From Ornithinimicrobium laminariae (GTDB taxonomy: Bacteria > Actinomycetota > Actinomycetes > Actinomycetales > Dermatophilaceae): 64,000 bases of DNA. The translations under genes and the position numbers were made by a program. How positions within the stretch are numbered: the stretch's first letter is position 1; the number at the start of each line of letters is the position of its first letter. The stretch spans positions 124,001 through 188,000 of the forward strand of contig NZ_JAHZSU010000001.1 in the NCBI RefSeq assembly GCF_019457945.1, in the 5' to 3' direction. This document shows positions 26,269-35,251 of this stretch, piece after piece. The notes beneath the pieces are model-generated. The model had not been told where the DNA came from and did no database searches. It saw only the letters and a list, made by a program, of their open reading frames with translations.

Positions 26269-28046
26269 TGCGCGCTCGAACTGCCGCGCACCTCGTTGAC
26301 AACCTCAGTGACGGCGTCGGCAACGGCGACATTGCGGCGTTCGCCAGTGCGGCGGTCCTTCACTTCCATGACACCATCTGCCAAACCGCGGCCGACCACC
26401 AGGATTGTCGGGACACCCAGCAACTCGGAGTCCTTGAACTTCACGCCGGGCGAAACCTTGGGGCGGTCGTCGTAGATGACCTCAAGGCCGGCAGCTTCCA
26501 AACCAGCCAGCACCTCTTCGGCTGCTTCAAAGACAGCCGGGTCCTTGCCAGTGGCCACTAGGTGCACGTCAGCCGGAGCGATGGCGCGCGGCCAGCAGAG
26601 ACCGATGCCGTCGACATTATCCTCAGCAATCGCGGCAACGGCGCGAGTGACGCCGACCCCGTAGGAGCCCATTGTTACCGTCGCGAGTTTGCCGTTCTCG
26701 TCGAGAACCTTCAGGCCTAGCACCTCGGCGTACTTGCGACCGAGTTGGAAGATATGGCCCATCTCGATGCCGCGCGCCAGAGTCAGCACGCCGCCGCCAT
26801 CGGGGCTGGGGTCACCCTCTTGGATTTCGCCAGCCTGGATGGTGCCGTCTGCGGTGAAGTCGCGACCGTGCACCAAATCAAAGACGTGCATGCCCGGCGC
26901 GTCGGCGCCGGTGATCCACGCGGAGCCGACAGCGATTGACGGGTCTAGCAGGTAGCGAATGCCTGAGGCGTTCTCTTCACCCAACACGCCAGGCCCGATG
27001 TAGCCCTTGACCAGGGCAGGGTTCTCGGCAAACTCTTTGCCTTCGAAGGGCTCGACTTCAGCCGGTGCAACGGCCGACTCGAGGCGCTTGGCGTCGACAG
27101 CGCGATCTCCGGGCAGGCCAATGGCCAGCGGCTCCCGGGTGCCGTCCGGGTGGCGCAGCATGACGAGCACATTCTTTAGCGTGTCGGCCCCGGTCCACTC
27201 GCGGCCGTCGCTACGGGGGTGGTTAACATTGGCCGCGGCCACCAGCGTCTCGATGGTCGGGGTTTCTGGCGTGGGCTCGGCGTGGGCTGCGGGCGTCTGG
27301 CTAGCATCCACTTCGGGCGCCTGTGCCACGACGACAGCCTCCACGTTGGCCGCATAGCCACTAGCTTCGCAGCGCACAAAGGTGTCTTCACCGTGCTGGC
27401 TGACTGCCAGGAACTCTTCAGAAGACGAGCCGCCCATTGCGCCAGAGCTGGCATGCACGATCACATACTCAAAGCCCAAACGGTCAAAAATCTTGATGTA
27501 TGCCGCACGGTGGGCCTGGTAGGCCGCCTCTAGCCCTTCGTCACTGGAGTCAAACGAATACGCGTCCTTCATGATGAATTCGCGCCCACGCAGGACGCCG
27601 CCGCGCGGCCGTGCCTCGTCTCGGTACTTCGTCTGGACTTGGTAGAGGCCCAGCGGCAGGTCCTTGTAGGACGAGAACATGTCCTTCACCGTCAGGGTGA
27701 ACATCTCTTCGTGGGTCGGGCCGAGGAGCATGTCGACGCCCTTGCGGTCCTGCAGACGGAAGAGATTGGGGCCGTACTCTTCGTAACGACCAGTCGCTTC
27801 GTAGGGCTCCTTGGGCAGCAGCGCCGGGAAGGAAACTTCCTGGTCACCAATTGCATCCATCTCTTCGCGGACGATGGCCTCGACATTGCGCAGCACCCGC
27901 AGGCCCAGCGGCAGCCAGGTGAAAATGCCCGGGGCAGCGCGGCGGACGTAGCCAGCACGAACCAGCAACCGATGGCCTGGTAGCTCCGCGTCGGACGGGT
28001 CCTCTCGCAGGGTTCGCAGGAAGAGGGTCGACATGCGCAAGGCCAC
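26265..28046 (-). CDS. proS: Prolyl-tRNA synthetase, bacterial type
   Basis: This class II synthetase charges tRNA-Pro. Its 593 residues are typical of the bacterial type with an inserted editing domain (~230-400) between motifs 2 and 3. [20 protein letters not shown], motif 2 [27 protein letters not shown] (in parts), and [19 protein letters not shown] are present. The anticodon-binding domain forms the C-terminus. I chose GTG 28046, which has AAGGAG seven bases upstream; ATG 28034 is the alternative. The HAD gene overlaps its end. Confidence 0.96.
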   Translation of the reverse strand: MALRMSTLFLRTLREDPSDAELPGHRLLVRAGYVRRAAPGIFTWLPLGLRVLRNVEAIVREEMDAIGDQEVSFPALLPKEPYEATGRYEEYGPNLFRLQDRKGVDMLLGPTHEEMFTLTVKDMFSSYKDLPLGLYQVQTKYRDEARPRGGVLRGREFIMKDAYSFDSSDEGLEAAYQAHRAAYIKIFDRLGFEYVIVHASSGAMGGSSSEEFLAVSQHGEDTFVRCEASGYAANVEAVVVAQAPEVDASQTPAAHAEPTPETPTIETLVAAANVNHPRSDGREWTGADTLKNVLVMLRHPDGTREPLAIGLPGDRAVDAKRLESAVAPAEVEPFEGKEFAENPALVKGYIGPGVLGEENASGIRYLLDPSIAVGSAWITGADAPGMHVFDLVHGRDFTADGTIQAGEIQEGDPSPDGGGVLTLARGIEMGHIFQLGRKYAEVLGLKVLDENGKLATVTMGSYGVGVTRAVAAIAEDNVDGIGLCWPRAIAPADVHLVATGKDPAVFEAAEEVLAGLEAAGLEVIYDDRPKVSPGVKFKDSELLGVPTILVVGRGLADGVMEVKDRRTGERRNVAVADAVTEVVNEVRGSSSAQ

Positions 28047-28103
28047 TGTGGCGCTCCTTGGTGCTCGAGAAATAGGGTTTGGAGACTTTGGTGAGCCTAC
28101 CGG

Positions 28104-29318
28104 TCAGTCGCGCAACTGCTGCACGGCTGCATGGAGCGCCTCGCGGAATCGAGCCACCTCTTCGAGGGTCGAATAGGGAGCGGCAGACACGCGGACCGCT
28201 CCAGCCTCACCCAGGCCAAGCCGACGGCAGGCCTCCAACGCGTAGAAGTGGCTGGCCGGAGCATTGATGTTGGCCTGCGCTAGCCATGAGCTGATCTCAC
28301 TGGCGCTAAGCTCCTCGACAGTAAAGAACACCGATGGCGTCCGCTCACTGGCTCGCGAGTAGTTCGTCACTCCGGGGACGCTCTCGACCGCTTCAACCAA
28401 GGCCTGCGCAATCTGCATTTCGTGTTCATGCAGGGCAGCCATGGACGTCTCGAGTCGTTCTCGCCGCTCGCCTTGGGCGTTCGGTTCCAACCCGGCGAGG
28501 AAGTCAACTGCTGCCCGCACTCCGGCCAGCAATTCATACGGCAACGTGCCCATTTCGAAGCGCTCCGGGACCGAATTGGGCGATGGTGCCAGCTTGGCCG
28601 GTTGGAGTTCATGCCAGAGGTCGGTGCTAGCGGCCTGCACGCCAATGTGTGGCCCCAAGAACTTGTAGGGCGAGCAAGAGATGATGTCAGCCCCTAAACC
28701 CTGCATGTCAACCAACTCGTGGGCAGCCAGGTGAACCGCGTCGACGTGGACTCGAGCGCCGACCTTGTGGGCAGCCGCCGAGATGGCCGCGACATCTGGC
28801 TTGGTGCCGATGACGTTGGAGGCAGCAGTGATCGCTACCCACTTAGTGCGCGAATTCAACGCTGCGGTGATGGCCTCCACGGGAAGCTCGCCCGTCTTGG
28901 GGTCAAAGTCGAGCCAGCGCACGACAGCGCCCGCTTGTTGGGCCGCCAACAGCCAGGGCCGCAGATTGGCGTCATGCTCAAGGGAGGTGACCACAATCTG
29001 GTCCCCTGGCTTCCACCTGGCGCTGAGAGTCCGAGTGAGGTCAAACGTCATCGCGGTCATACTGCGACCAAAAACCACCCCGGCAGGGTCGGCGTTGAGG
29101 AAATCCCCCATCGCTTCTCGAGCCGCCAACGTGACGTCATCAGCGTGACGCGCCGATGCACTCCCCTTGCCGCGGTTAGAGATTGGGGACACCAACGTGT
29201 CATAGATGGCTCGCGCGACTGGCTCTGGGGTTTGCGTGCCCGCGGCGCCGTCAAAGAAGGCCGTTCCGCTACTCAGACTGGGGAATTGAGACCTGACTTG
29301 CTCAATGTCATATGCCAT
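28104..29318 (-). CDS. Cysteine-desulfurase-like class V aminotransferase
   Basis: This 404-residue PLP enzyme resembles the cysteine desulfurase-like family typified by VC1184. The PLP lysine is in CSPYKFLGPH (K219 by count), preceded by VHVDAVHLAAHELVDM and the TSLEHDANLRPW histidine. The C-terminus has ASHFYALEACRRLGL. It lacks an obvious flexible loop with the catalytic cysteine of IscS/SufS, so desulfurase activity is uncertain. The ATG lies six bases after TAGGCT without a ribosome binding site, so it is probably leaderless. It is divergent from the regulated amidotransferase gene, but no operator overlaps its promoter. Confidence 0.8.
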   Translation of the reverse strand: MAYDIEQVRSQFPSLSSGTAFFDGAAGTQTPEPVARAIYDTLVSPISNRGKGSASARHADDVTLAAREAMGDFLNADPAGVVFGRSMTAMTFDLTRTLSARWKPGDQIVVTSLEHDANLRPWLLAAQQAGAVVRWLDFDPKTGELPVEAITAALNSRTKWVAITAASNVIGTKPDVAAISAAAHKVGARVHVDAVHLAAHELVDMQGLGADIISCSPYKFLGPHIGVQAASTDLWHELQPAKLAPSPNSVPERFEMGTLPYELLAGVRAAVDFLAGLEPNAQGERRERLETSMAALHEHEMQIAQALVEAVESVPGVTNYSRASERTPSVFFTVEELSASEISSWLAQANINAPASHFYALEACRRLGLGEAGAVRVSAAPYSTLEEVARFREALHAAVQQLRD

Positions 29319-29324
29319 GTCACC

Positions 29325-29330
29325 AGCCTA
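29325..29330 (-). promoter_or_regulatory. Probable -10 box of leaderless aminotransferase transcript
   Basis: On the minus strand TAGGCT-GGTGAC-ATG. Spacing matches the other leaderless candidates in this window. Confidence 0.5.
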
Positions 29331-29396
29331 AACAGTTGCAGGCACCTTTGTTGGACATGCCTCGCGCACGGCGGTTCAAAGTGACACGAAAATAAT

Positions 29397-29412
29397 CGTT
29401 CCGACCCGAACG
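29397..29412 (+). promoter_or_regulatory. Operator 1 of the catabolic regulon
   Basis: CGTTCCGACCCGAACG is a 7-2-7 palindrome related to the cluster consensus CGTTTGG-NN-CCAAACG. It covers the expected -35 position of the amidotransferase promoter, so a bound protein would block RNA polymerase. Confidence 0.65.
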
Positions 29413-29420
29413 AAATCGGC

Positions 29421-29426
29421 TAGCCT
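29421..29426 (+). promoter_or_regulatory. Probable -10 box of leaderless amidotransferase transcript
   Basis: TAGCCT-AGTGCC-ATG, with no Shine-Dalgarno. The operator at 29397 lies immediately upstream. Confidence 0.5.
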
Positions 29427-29432
29427 AGTGCC

Positions 29433-30137
29433 ATGGAACTTCTCGTCGTTCAACATGACCCCATTTCCCCACCCGGCGCCATTGGCCAACGGTTTGAAGA
29501 CCATGGCTACAACGTGACGCTGCACGAAATCGTGGGCTACGACAATTTCGAGACTCCCAATGTCGTTCCTGACCTCCCGTCGTTTACCCAATACGACGCG
29601 ATCTTGACCATGGGCGCCCGCTGGTCGGCCTACGACCACGACACGGTGGGCAATTGGGTGGTTCCAGAAATCGCGGCCCTTCGCGAGGCAGACGCGGCGG
29701 GGGTGCCGGTGCTCGGCATCTGCTTTGGCGGTCAACTTCTAGCAGCCGCTCACGGCGGCTCGGTGATCGCGTCCCCCGCACCAGAGCTGGGCTGGGTCGA
29801 TATCTCAACCACCGACGAGGCCACCGTCCCGCAAGGGCCCTGGTTTCAGTGGCACGGTGACAAGTGGGTAATCCCGCCGACGGCCACCCAGATCGCTGAA
29901 AACCCGAGCGCCAGCCAGGCCTTTGCGCTTCGTCGCAACTTGGCGGTGCAGTTCCACCCTGAATTAGACCGGGCCATGTTGCAGGGGTGGCTCGACAACG
30001 GCGGCGAGGAGTACGCGACGAATATCGGTGTCGACCTGGGGGCTTTGCTCAGCGAAACCCAGGACCGTGAGGCCGAAGCGCGCACGCGGGCCCAGGCATT
30101 GGTGGATGGCTTCATCGCCAACGTCGCGAAACGCTGA
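29433..30137 (+). CDS. Class I glutamine amidotransferase (GMP-synthase-like)
   Basis: The 234-residue protein is a stand-alone triad amidotransferase domain: the nucleophile is in GICFGGQLLA (C97) and the His/Glu pair in VQFHPELD (H175, E177). It resembles the GATase domain of GMP synthase rather than PuuD. Because it carries the same operator as the catabolic genes, a role in hydrolysing or transferring the gamma-glutamyl group of a pathway intermediate is inferred; small GATase-like proteins also accompany the GS-like enzyme in aniline degradation clusters. A 26-bp hairpin separates it from the convergent permease gene. Confidence 0.8.
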   Translation: MELLVVQHDPISPPGAIGQRFEDHGYNVTLHEIVGYDNFETPNVVPDLPSFTQYDAILTMGARWSAYDHDTVGNWVVPEIAALREADAAGVPVLGICFGGQLLAAAHGGSVIASPAPELGWVDISTTDEATVPQGPWFQWHGDKWVIPPTATQIAENPSASQAFALRRNLAVQFHPELDRAMLQGWLDNGGEEYATNIGVDLGALLSETQDREAEARTRAQALVDGFIANVAKR

Positions 30138-30151
30138 CACCAGCGCACGAG

Positions 30152-30206
30152 ATCAACACCAAGAAGTGGCCGGAGCAAAATGCTCCGGCCACTTCTTGGT
30201 GTTGAT
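30152..30206. terminator. 26-bp perfect inverted repeat, bidirectional terminator
   Basis: Arms 30152-30177 and 30181-30206 are perfectly complementary over 26 bp with an AAA loop. It fills the gap between the convergent amidotransferase and permease genes. The stem is unusually long and perfect. Confidence 0.85.
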
Positions 30207-30220
30207 GATGCGTTGTTGGC

Positions 30221-31735
30221 TTAGCGCATCATGTCCTGCAGTTCCTTGCTGTCGCTCTTCTTCACGCTGCCGACGGCAAAGCCGATCGCCAATGCGATGA
30301 ATGGCGCGAAGACCAGGAAGTAGCCCAACGGAGTCAGCACCCAGGCTTCAACAGCAGGGTCAACCCCTTCGGGGACCGTGCCAGCCAGCAAGCCAAAGCG
30401 AGACATCAGGAGATACTCCCCCAGCGCCAATCCAACGGCGGCTGCTATCGGGGCAATCAGGGTGGCGAACGGCGAGCTACCCTCGGTGTTCTTCCGGAAG
30501 TACCGCACGATGGCCGCACATACGAGGATTTCCACCAGCACAATCGCGACGACAGCCATGGCGCTGAACCAGAAGAACATTTGCAGGATCGGGTCTCCGC
30601 CAGTGACGGCAAAGATGGCAATCACCACACCAGCGATGACCGAGACCACAATGGAGCCGCGCAAAGGTGCGCCGACAGCATTTGCTTGACCTAGCCCCTT
30701 TGGCAACGCACCCGAGCGGCCCATTGCGAAGAAGTAGCGTGCTGCCGAGTTTTGGAAGGCCAGCAGACCAGCGAAGAGGCTGCTGATGACGAGCCAACCC
30801 ATCGTGGTGGCCAACCAACCGCCGACATACTGCTCGGCGATCGCGAAGAGCACCAGGGCTGAATCTGCCAGCGGCACCCCGTCAATCGACGAGAGCTCAA
30901 CGGTGCGCTCAACCACTTGGTCAGCACCCAAAGCACTGACCACTGCGAAAGAGGTAAAGGCAAAGAGCAGCGTGATCAAGGTGATGGCGGTGTAGGTCGC
31001 CAGCGGAACGGTGCGCTTGGGGTCTTTGGACTCTTCGCCGTAGATCGCAGTCGCTTCAAATCCAATAAACGAAGCAAAAGCGAAGGCCAGGGCGATGCCA
31101 GCCGAGCCGGCAAAGCCGCCGACAAACACGTTGCCTGGGGCAAATGAGGCCGCGAAGTCAAAGCCATTGGCGCCACCCTGGAGGTAGACAGCTGCGGAGG
31201 TCAGCAGCAGGGAGGCGACCTCCAAGATCATCAGCACGCCGAGAACACCGGCACCCACATCAACCTGGAACGAGGACAGGATGAAAACGACCGCCCAGGC
31301 GGCTAAGGTGAGCACCCACCACGGGATGTCCCAGCCCCATTGGGCCGCTAGCTGCCCGGAAGCAACAGCCCCAAAGAAGCCGTAAATAGCCAGTTGGATC
31401 GCGAGGTAGGCGACCAGGGAAACGTAGGCCGAGCCAACACCGGCTGCGGTGCCGAGGCCGCGGCCCACATACGCAAAGAACGCTCCAGCGTTAGTCACCA
31501 CGGTGGTCATTCGTGCATAGCCAACGCCAAACAGGAGTAGCACCAAACCAACGGCCAGATATGCGCCAGGTGCCCCTGCTCCGTTGCCAACCACAATTGC
31601 TACGGGCAAAGCGCCCGTCATACCCACCAGAGGGGCTGCCGCGGCGATGACGAAGAAGACAATTCCTCCGACGCCAAGTCGACCTGATCTTAAGCCAGGG
31701 CGTTCATCGGTGGACGCTTCACGTTGCGACTCCAT
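30221..31735 (-). CDS. APC-superfamily amino acid/amine permease
   Basis: This 504-residue protein has about 12 membrane segments and the APC signature region FASFIGFEATAIYGEESKDP (~residue 235), with GRLGVGGIVFFVIAAAAPL opening TM1. It likely imports an amino acid or amine. By position, beside puuC/puuD/puuA-like genes and under the same operator type, it is the PuuP counterpart of this cluster; the substrate is unknown. The ATG at 31735 is chosen because AAGGAG lies seven bases upstream. The short cytosolic tail ends with Lys/Asp residues. Confidence 0.88.
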   Translation of the reverse strand: MESQREASTDERPGLRSGRLGVGGIVFFVIAAAAPLVGMTGALPVAIVVGNGAGAPGAYLAVGLVLLLFGVGYARMTTVVTNAGAFFAYVGRGLGTAAGVGSAYVSLVAYLAIQLAIYGFFGAVASGQLAAQWGWDIPWWVLTLAAWAVVFILSSFQVDVGAGVLGVLMILEVASLLLTSAAVYLQGGANGFDFAASFAPGNVFVGGFAGSAGIALAFAFASFIGFEATAIYGEESKDPKRTVPLATYTAITLITLLFAFTSFAVVSALGADQVVERTVELSSIDGVPLADSALVLFAIAEQYVGGWLATTMGWLVISSLFAGLLAFQNSAARYFFAMGRSGALPKGLGQANAVGAPLRGSIVVSVIAGVVIAIFAVTGGDPILQMFFWFSAMAVVAIVLVEILVCAAIVRYFRKNTEGSSPFATLIAPIAAAVGLALGEYLLMSRFGLLAGTVPEGVDPAVEAWVLTPLGYFLVFAPFIALAIGFAVGSVKKSDSKELQDMMR

Positions 31736-31752
31736 GTGGTCTCCTTGAGTTT

Positions 31753-31768
31753 TGTACGGGCCCGAACG
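31753..31768 (-). promoter_or_regulatory. Operator 2 of the catabolic regulon (permease promoter)
   Basis: TGTACGGGCCCGAACG matches the 7-2-7 palindrome. On the minus strand the flanking TATCGT (31766-31771) could be the permease -10 box, with the operator lying over and just downstream of it. Confidence 0.65.
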
Positions 31769-31842
31769 ATATTGGGAGTGTGACATCACCCCTAGCCCGC
31801 GTCAAGACCTTTTGGGGCCGAACGTTAAATCTTCATGCACCC

Positions 31843-31872
31843 TTGACGGGTGACGCATTTCCCAATTACGTT
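31843..31872 (+). promoter_or_regulatory. Promoter of the hpaE-hpaD-hpaG-puuC-puuD operon
   Basis: TTGACG (31843-31848) and TACGTT (31867-31872) are separated by 18 bp. The -10 element overlaps operator 3, as expected for repression. Confidence 0.5.
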
Positions 31873-31884
31873 TGGACCCAAACG
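31869..31884 (+). promoter_or_regulatory. Operator 3 of the catabolic regulon
   Basis: CGTTTGGACCCAAACG is the perfect form of the palindrome (7-bp arms, 2-bp centre). It ends 18 bp before the GTG of the first gene of the operon. Confidence 0.75.
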
Positions 31885-31902
31885 ATCTATCGAGGAGGCG
31901 CA

Positions 31903-33393
31903 GTGGCCCAACACATCGCGGTGGTAGAAGGAGTGTCTGTAGACACTCGACACTGGATCGGTGGCGAGCGAGTTGCTTCGCAGTCCACCTTCGATGACAC
32001 CTCTCCTATCGATGAAGCGGTGCTTGCGTCCATCAGCGCCGGCTCATCCGTTGAGGTCGACGCTGCGGTGTCCGCGGCGCGAGCTGCCTTCCCCGCCTGG
32101 GCGGCTATGCCCGTGGCGGAAAGGTCAGCCATCCTGCGTCGCGTTGCTGAAGGCATCGAAGCGCGCGTCGAAGACTTGGCTCGGGTCGAAACGAGGGACA
32201 ACGGAGCCTTGATCAGGAGCCACCGTCGAGGCGTTATGCCACGAGTGGCGATGAACTTTCGCTACTTCGCTGACTATGCCGAGCAAGAGTTGGGCCACCC
32301 CGACATGGAGGTCCGCGGACACCGCGAGCGCGTCAGCTATGACCCTGCGGGCGTCGTGGCCATCATCACGCCGTGGAATGCCCCGCTGATGTTGGCAACG
32401 TGGCGGATCGGCCCAGCCCTGGCAGCCGGCAACTGCGTCGTCCTCAAGCCACCGGAGTGGGCGCCGTTGACCGCCTCGCTGCTGGCTGACATCTGCCACG
32501 AGGCTGGCCTGCCCGCTGGCGTCTTTAACATGGTGCAGGGCACCGGCGCCGGAGCAGGAGCCCCCTTGACGGCGCACCCCGACATCAACCGCCTGTCGTT
32601 CACCGGCTCTGTGCCAACCGCCGGTGTCATCGCCAAGGCCGCGGCGCCCAACATCGTGCCGCTGTCCTACGAGTTGGGCGGCAAGTCGCCTCTGGTGGTC
32701 TTCGCTGACTCCGACCTTGATCTCGCTGTGAATTTGGCTGTCGAGCAGTTCGACAACGCTGGCCAGGTATGCCTGGGCGCCTTCCGCATCTTGGTGCAGG
32801 AAGACATCGCTGACGAGTTCACCGCACGCGTTGTTGAGAAGGCTCGCACCATCAAGCAGGGTGACCCGCGCGATGAGGCCACGGACATTTCAGCCCTTGT
32901 GAGCCGCACTCACTTCGACAAAGTCACCGGCTTTGTCGAGCGCGCTGTCGCTGATGGCGCCGAGGTCTTGCTCGGCGGGGGTCCCAACGAAGACCTGGGC
33001 GGCCTGTACTTCTCACCCACCATCCTGGCCGGCGCTAAGCCGGAGTCAGAGATCATCTGCGAAGAGGTCTTTGGCCCCGTGCTCACCGTGCAGACCTTCA
33101 CCGACGAAGCCGAGGCCGTTGCGATGGCCAATGACTCACGCTTCGGCCTGGCGGCAACTCTGGTTACCGGCGACCGCGAACGCGCCGAACGAGTCAGCCA
33201 CCTACTGGACGCAGGAACCGTGTGGGTTAACTGCTTCTTTGTCCGCGACCTGGGCGCTCCCTTTGGCGGCAACGGCAAGTCCGGGATCGGCCGTGAGGGC
33301 GGCATTTGGTCGTTCGATTTCTACACCAACATCAAAAACAGCGTGTTCAGCCCCGTCGGCTGGAACACCAACGATGCAGCCGAGGAGGCCTAG
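31903..33393 (+). CDS. Aldehyde dehydrogenase, HpaE-like (CHMS dehydrogenase)
   Basis: The GTG at 31903 is chosen because GAGGAGG lies five bases upstream and the frame further upstream runs through the operator. The 496-residue NAD(P) aldehyde dehydrogenase has the catalytic cysteine in NAGQVCLGAF (C290) and the general base in YELGGKSP (E257). The C-terminal block VRDLGAPFGGNGKSGIGREGG (given in parts) followed by WSFDFYTNIKNS is diagnostic of the HpaE / hydroxymuconic-semialdehyde dehydrogenase branch. Its likely reaction is oxidation of the ring-cleavage semialdehyde to the diacid. It is two bases upstream of the ring-cleavage dioxygenase gene. Confidence 0.85.
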   Translation: MAQHIAVVEGVSVDTRHWIGGERVASQSTFDDTSPIDEAVLASISAGSSVEVDAAVSAARAAFPAWAAMPVAERSAILRRVAEGIEARVEDLARVETRDNGALIRSHRRGVMPRVAMNFRYFADYAEQELGHPDMEVRGHRERVSYDPAGVVAIITPWNAPLMLATWRIGPALAAGNCVVLKPPEWAPLTASLLADICHEAGLPAGVFNMVQGTGAGAGAPLTAHPDINRLSFTGSVPTAGVIAKAAAPNIVPLSYELGGKSPLVVFADSDLDLAVNLAVEQFDNAGQVCLGAFRILVQEDIADEFTARVVEKARTIKQGDPRDEATDISALVSRTHFDKVTGFVERAVADGAEVLLGGGPNEDLGGLYFSPTILAGAKPESEIICEEVFGPVLTVQTFTDEAEAVAMANDSRFGLAATLVTGDRERAERVSHLLDAGTVWVNCFFVRDLGAPFGGNGKSGIGREGGIWSFDFYTNIKNSVFSPVGWNTNDAAEEA

Positions 33394-33395
33394 TA

Positions 33396-34349
33396 ATGGG
33401 AGAAGTTGTCGGTGGCGGACTGATCGCTCACGTTCCAACGATCGTTTTGCCCGAAGAGGTGCGCCGCGAACTCAACAACGGCGAAGACTCCACGCTAGTC
33501 AGCGGGATCAAGCAGCTCCGTAAGGAGGTCTTTGACACCGCGGACTACGACACGGTGGTCGTCCTGGACTCGCATTGGGCCACGACGGTCGAATGGGTCG
33601 TCACCGCGCAAGAGCAGCGCAGCGGCCTGTTCACCTCCGAAGAGTTGCCTCGCGGTATGTGCCAGCGCCCCTACTCGTTCAAGGGTGACCCGGAGTTGGC
33701 ACACGCCATCGCGGCCAAGGCCAGCGCCAACTCCACCTGGATAACGGCCATCGAGGATGACCACCTGCCGATCTTCTACGCCACCACGAACTTGTGGGAG
33801 TACCTAGGCGACGGCTTAGAAGACAAGAAGTGGATCTCCATCGGTGTGTGCCAGACCGCTGACGCCGAAGACGCTTTGCGCTTGGGCCGGGCCCTTGGCC
33901 AGGCCATCGCCGAGAGCGACCGCAAGGTTTTGTTGCTCGCCTCTGGTGCGATGTCGCATACCTTCTGGCCGTTGCGCAAGTTGCGCGACCACGAAGCCGC
34001 AGGCAAAGAACACATCTTCACCCCCGAAGCAGTTGAGGCCGACTTCGAGCGCCTGCAGTGGTTTGCCGACGGCGACCACGCCCGCGTCCTCGACACCATG
34101 CCGGAGTTCCGCAAGTACCGCCCCGAGGCTGGCTTCCAGCACTATCTGATGATGATGGGCGCGCTTGGCGAAGGTAACTGCACGGCGAAGGGCCGCCAGT
34201 ACGGCGAGTACGAAAACTCGATCGGCACCGGCCAGGTCCACGTGTGGTTCGATCGCCCAGAGGGTGGCTTTCCACCGGCTCGTCAGACCCCCACTGACCC
34301 CGACTTTGTCCGCCAGACCGGCGGCCCCGACCTAACCGCAGCAGGCTGA
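33396..34349 (+). CDS. Extradiol ring-cleavage dioxygenase, HpaD-like (LigB superfamily)
   Basis: This 317-residue protein aligns along its length with the class III extradiol enzyme 3,4-dihydroxyphenylacetate 2,3-dioxygenase. Metal ligands appear intact: H12 in IAHVPT, H60 in LDSHW and E244 in YRPEAGFQH; the catalytic histidine is H188 in ASGAMSH. VYTSNELP of E. coli HpaD corresponds to LFTSEELP here. One difference is FYATT where E. coli HpaD has EYGSL, which may affect substrate choice. It is predicted to open a catechol ring next to a side chain. Downstream by 8 bp is the FAA-hydrolase gene. Confidence 0.85.
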   Translation: MGEVVGGGLIAHVPTIVLPEEVRRELNNGEDSTLVSGIKQLRKEVFDTADYDTVVVLDSHWATTVEWVVTAQEQRSGLFTSEELPRGMCQRPYSFKGDPELAHAIAAKASANSTWITAIEDDHLPIFYATTNLWEYLGDGLEDKKWISIGVCQTADAEDALRLGRALGQAIAESDRKVLLLASGAMSHTFWPLRKLRDHEAAGKEHIFTPEAVEADFERLQWFADGDHARVLDTMPEFRKYRPEAGFQHYLMMMGALGEGNCTAKGRQYGEYENSIGTGQVHVWFDRPEGGFPPARQTPTDPDFVRQTGGPDLTAAG

Positions 34350-34357
34350 GGAGAACC

Positions 34358-35221
34358 ATGACACTTCGCGAAACACGACGCATTCTGCTTGATGGCAACG
34401 TCGTCGACGTTGTCCGCAACGGCGACACACTCGTGGCTGGGGATGGCCGAGAGGTAGCGATTGCCGACGCCACGCACCTAGCACCGGTCACACCTTCCAA
34501 GATCATCTGTGTGCACCTCAACTACTCCTCGCGCGTGGAAGAGATGCTGACCACGCTGCCGCCGGCCCCGACCTACTTCCACAAGCCGGTCTCGGCGCTC
34601 AACAGCCACGAGGGCTCCGTGGTGCGCCCCGATGGCTGCAAGTGGCTCAACTACGAGGGCGAGATCGCCATCGTCATTGGCCGCACGGCGCGCAATATCT
34701 CCCCCGAAGACGCTGGCGACTACATCCGCGGCTACTCCATCGGCAATGACTATGGCCTGCACGACTTCCGCGACACCGACTCCGGCTCCATGCTGCGTGT
34801 GAAGGGCGCAGACACGCTCTGCCCCGTGGGCCCCGGGATTGTTGAAGGCTGGGACTTCCGCGGCAAACAAATCCGCACCATCGTCAACGGCGAAGTCCGC
34901 CAGGACGGCAACACCGATGAGATGAAGTGGAACATGCACTATCTTGTCGCTGACATCGCACGCACGATCACCCTGCAGCCGGGCGACATCTTGATGTCTG
35001 GCACGCCAGCGATCAGCCGCACCGTCTACCCCGGCGATGTTGTCGAGGTTGAGGTCGAAGGCCTTGGCACGCTGCGCAACACCATTGTCGAAGGCCCAAC
35101 GCCGATTCGCAGCGATGTCGGAGCCCAGCCCACGGAGAGCGAAGAAGTGCTCTCCACGGCACAGGGTGGAGATTGGGAGTTCCGCGGGGTCCGCGGTCCT
35201 GACCTGTCCAAGACGCACTGA
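34358..35221 (+). CDS. Fumarylacetoacetate hydrolase family protein, HpaG-like
   Basis: The 287-residue protein has the FAH-fold signature: metal-binding acidic residues in LNYEGEIAIVIG (~residue 95), YSIGNDYGLHDFRD (~128) and the C-terminal LQPGDILMSGTPA. In the homoprotocatechuate pathway HpaG decarboxylates and isomerises 5-oxopent-3-ene-1,2,5-tricarboxylate. Context between hpaE/hpaD-like and puuC-like genes supports a decarboxylase or hydrolase acting on the ring-cleavage product. The ATG follows GAGGAGAACC. Confidence 0.85.
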   Translation: MTLRETRRILLDGNVVDVVRNGDTLVAGDGREVAIADATHLAPVTPSKIICVHLNYSSRVEEMLTTLPPAPTYFHKPVSALNSHEGSVVRPDGCKWLNYEGEIAIVIGRTARNISPEDAGDYIRGYSIGNDYGLHDFRDTDSGSMLRVKGADTLCPVGPGIVEGWDFRGKQIRTIVNGEVRQDGNTDEMKWNMHYLVADIARTITLQPGDILMSGTPAISRTVYPGDVVEVEVEGLGTLRNTIVEGPTPIRSDVGAQPTESEEVLSTAQGGDWEFRGVRGPDLSKTH

Positions 35222-35251
35222 GCCCGACACTTTTTACCCCGGAGGCAAAGC

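Noticed and set aside
31780-31902. Upstream extension of the HpaE-like protein
   Set aside because: The extra 41 codons run through the promoter and operator 3, while the GTG at 31903 has a strong GAGGAGG site.
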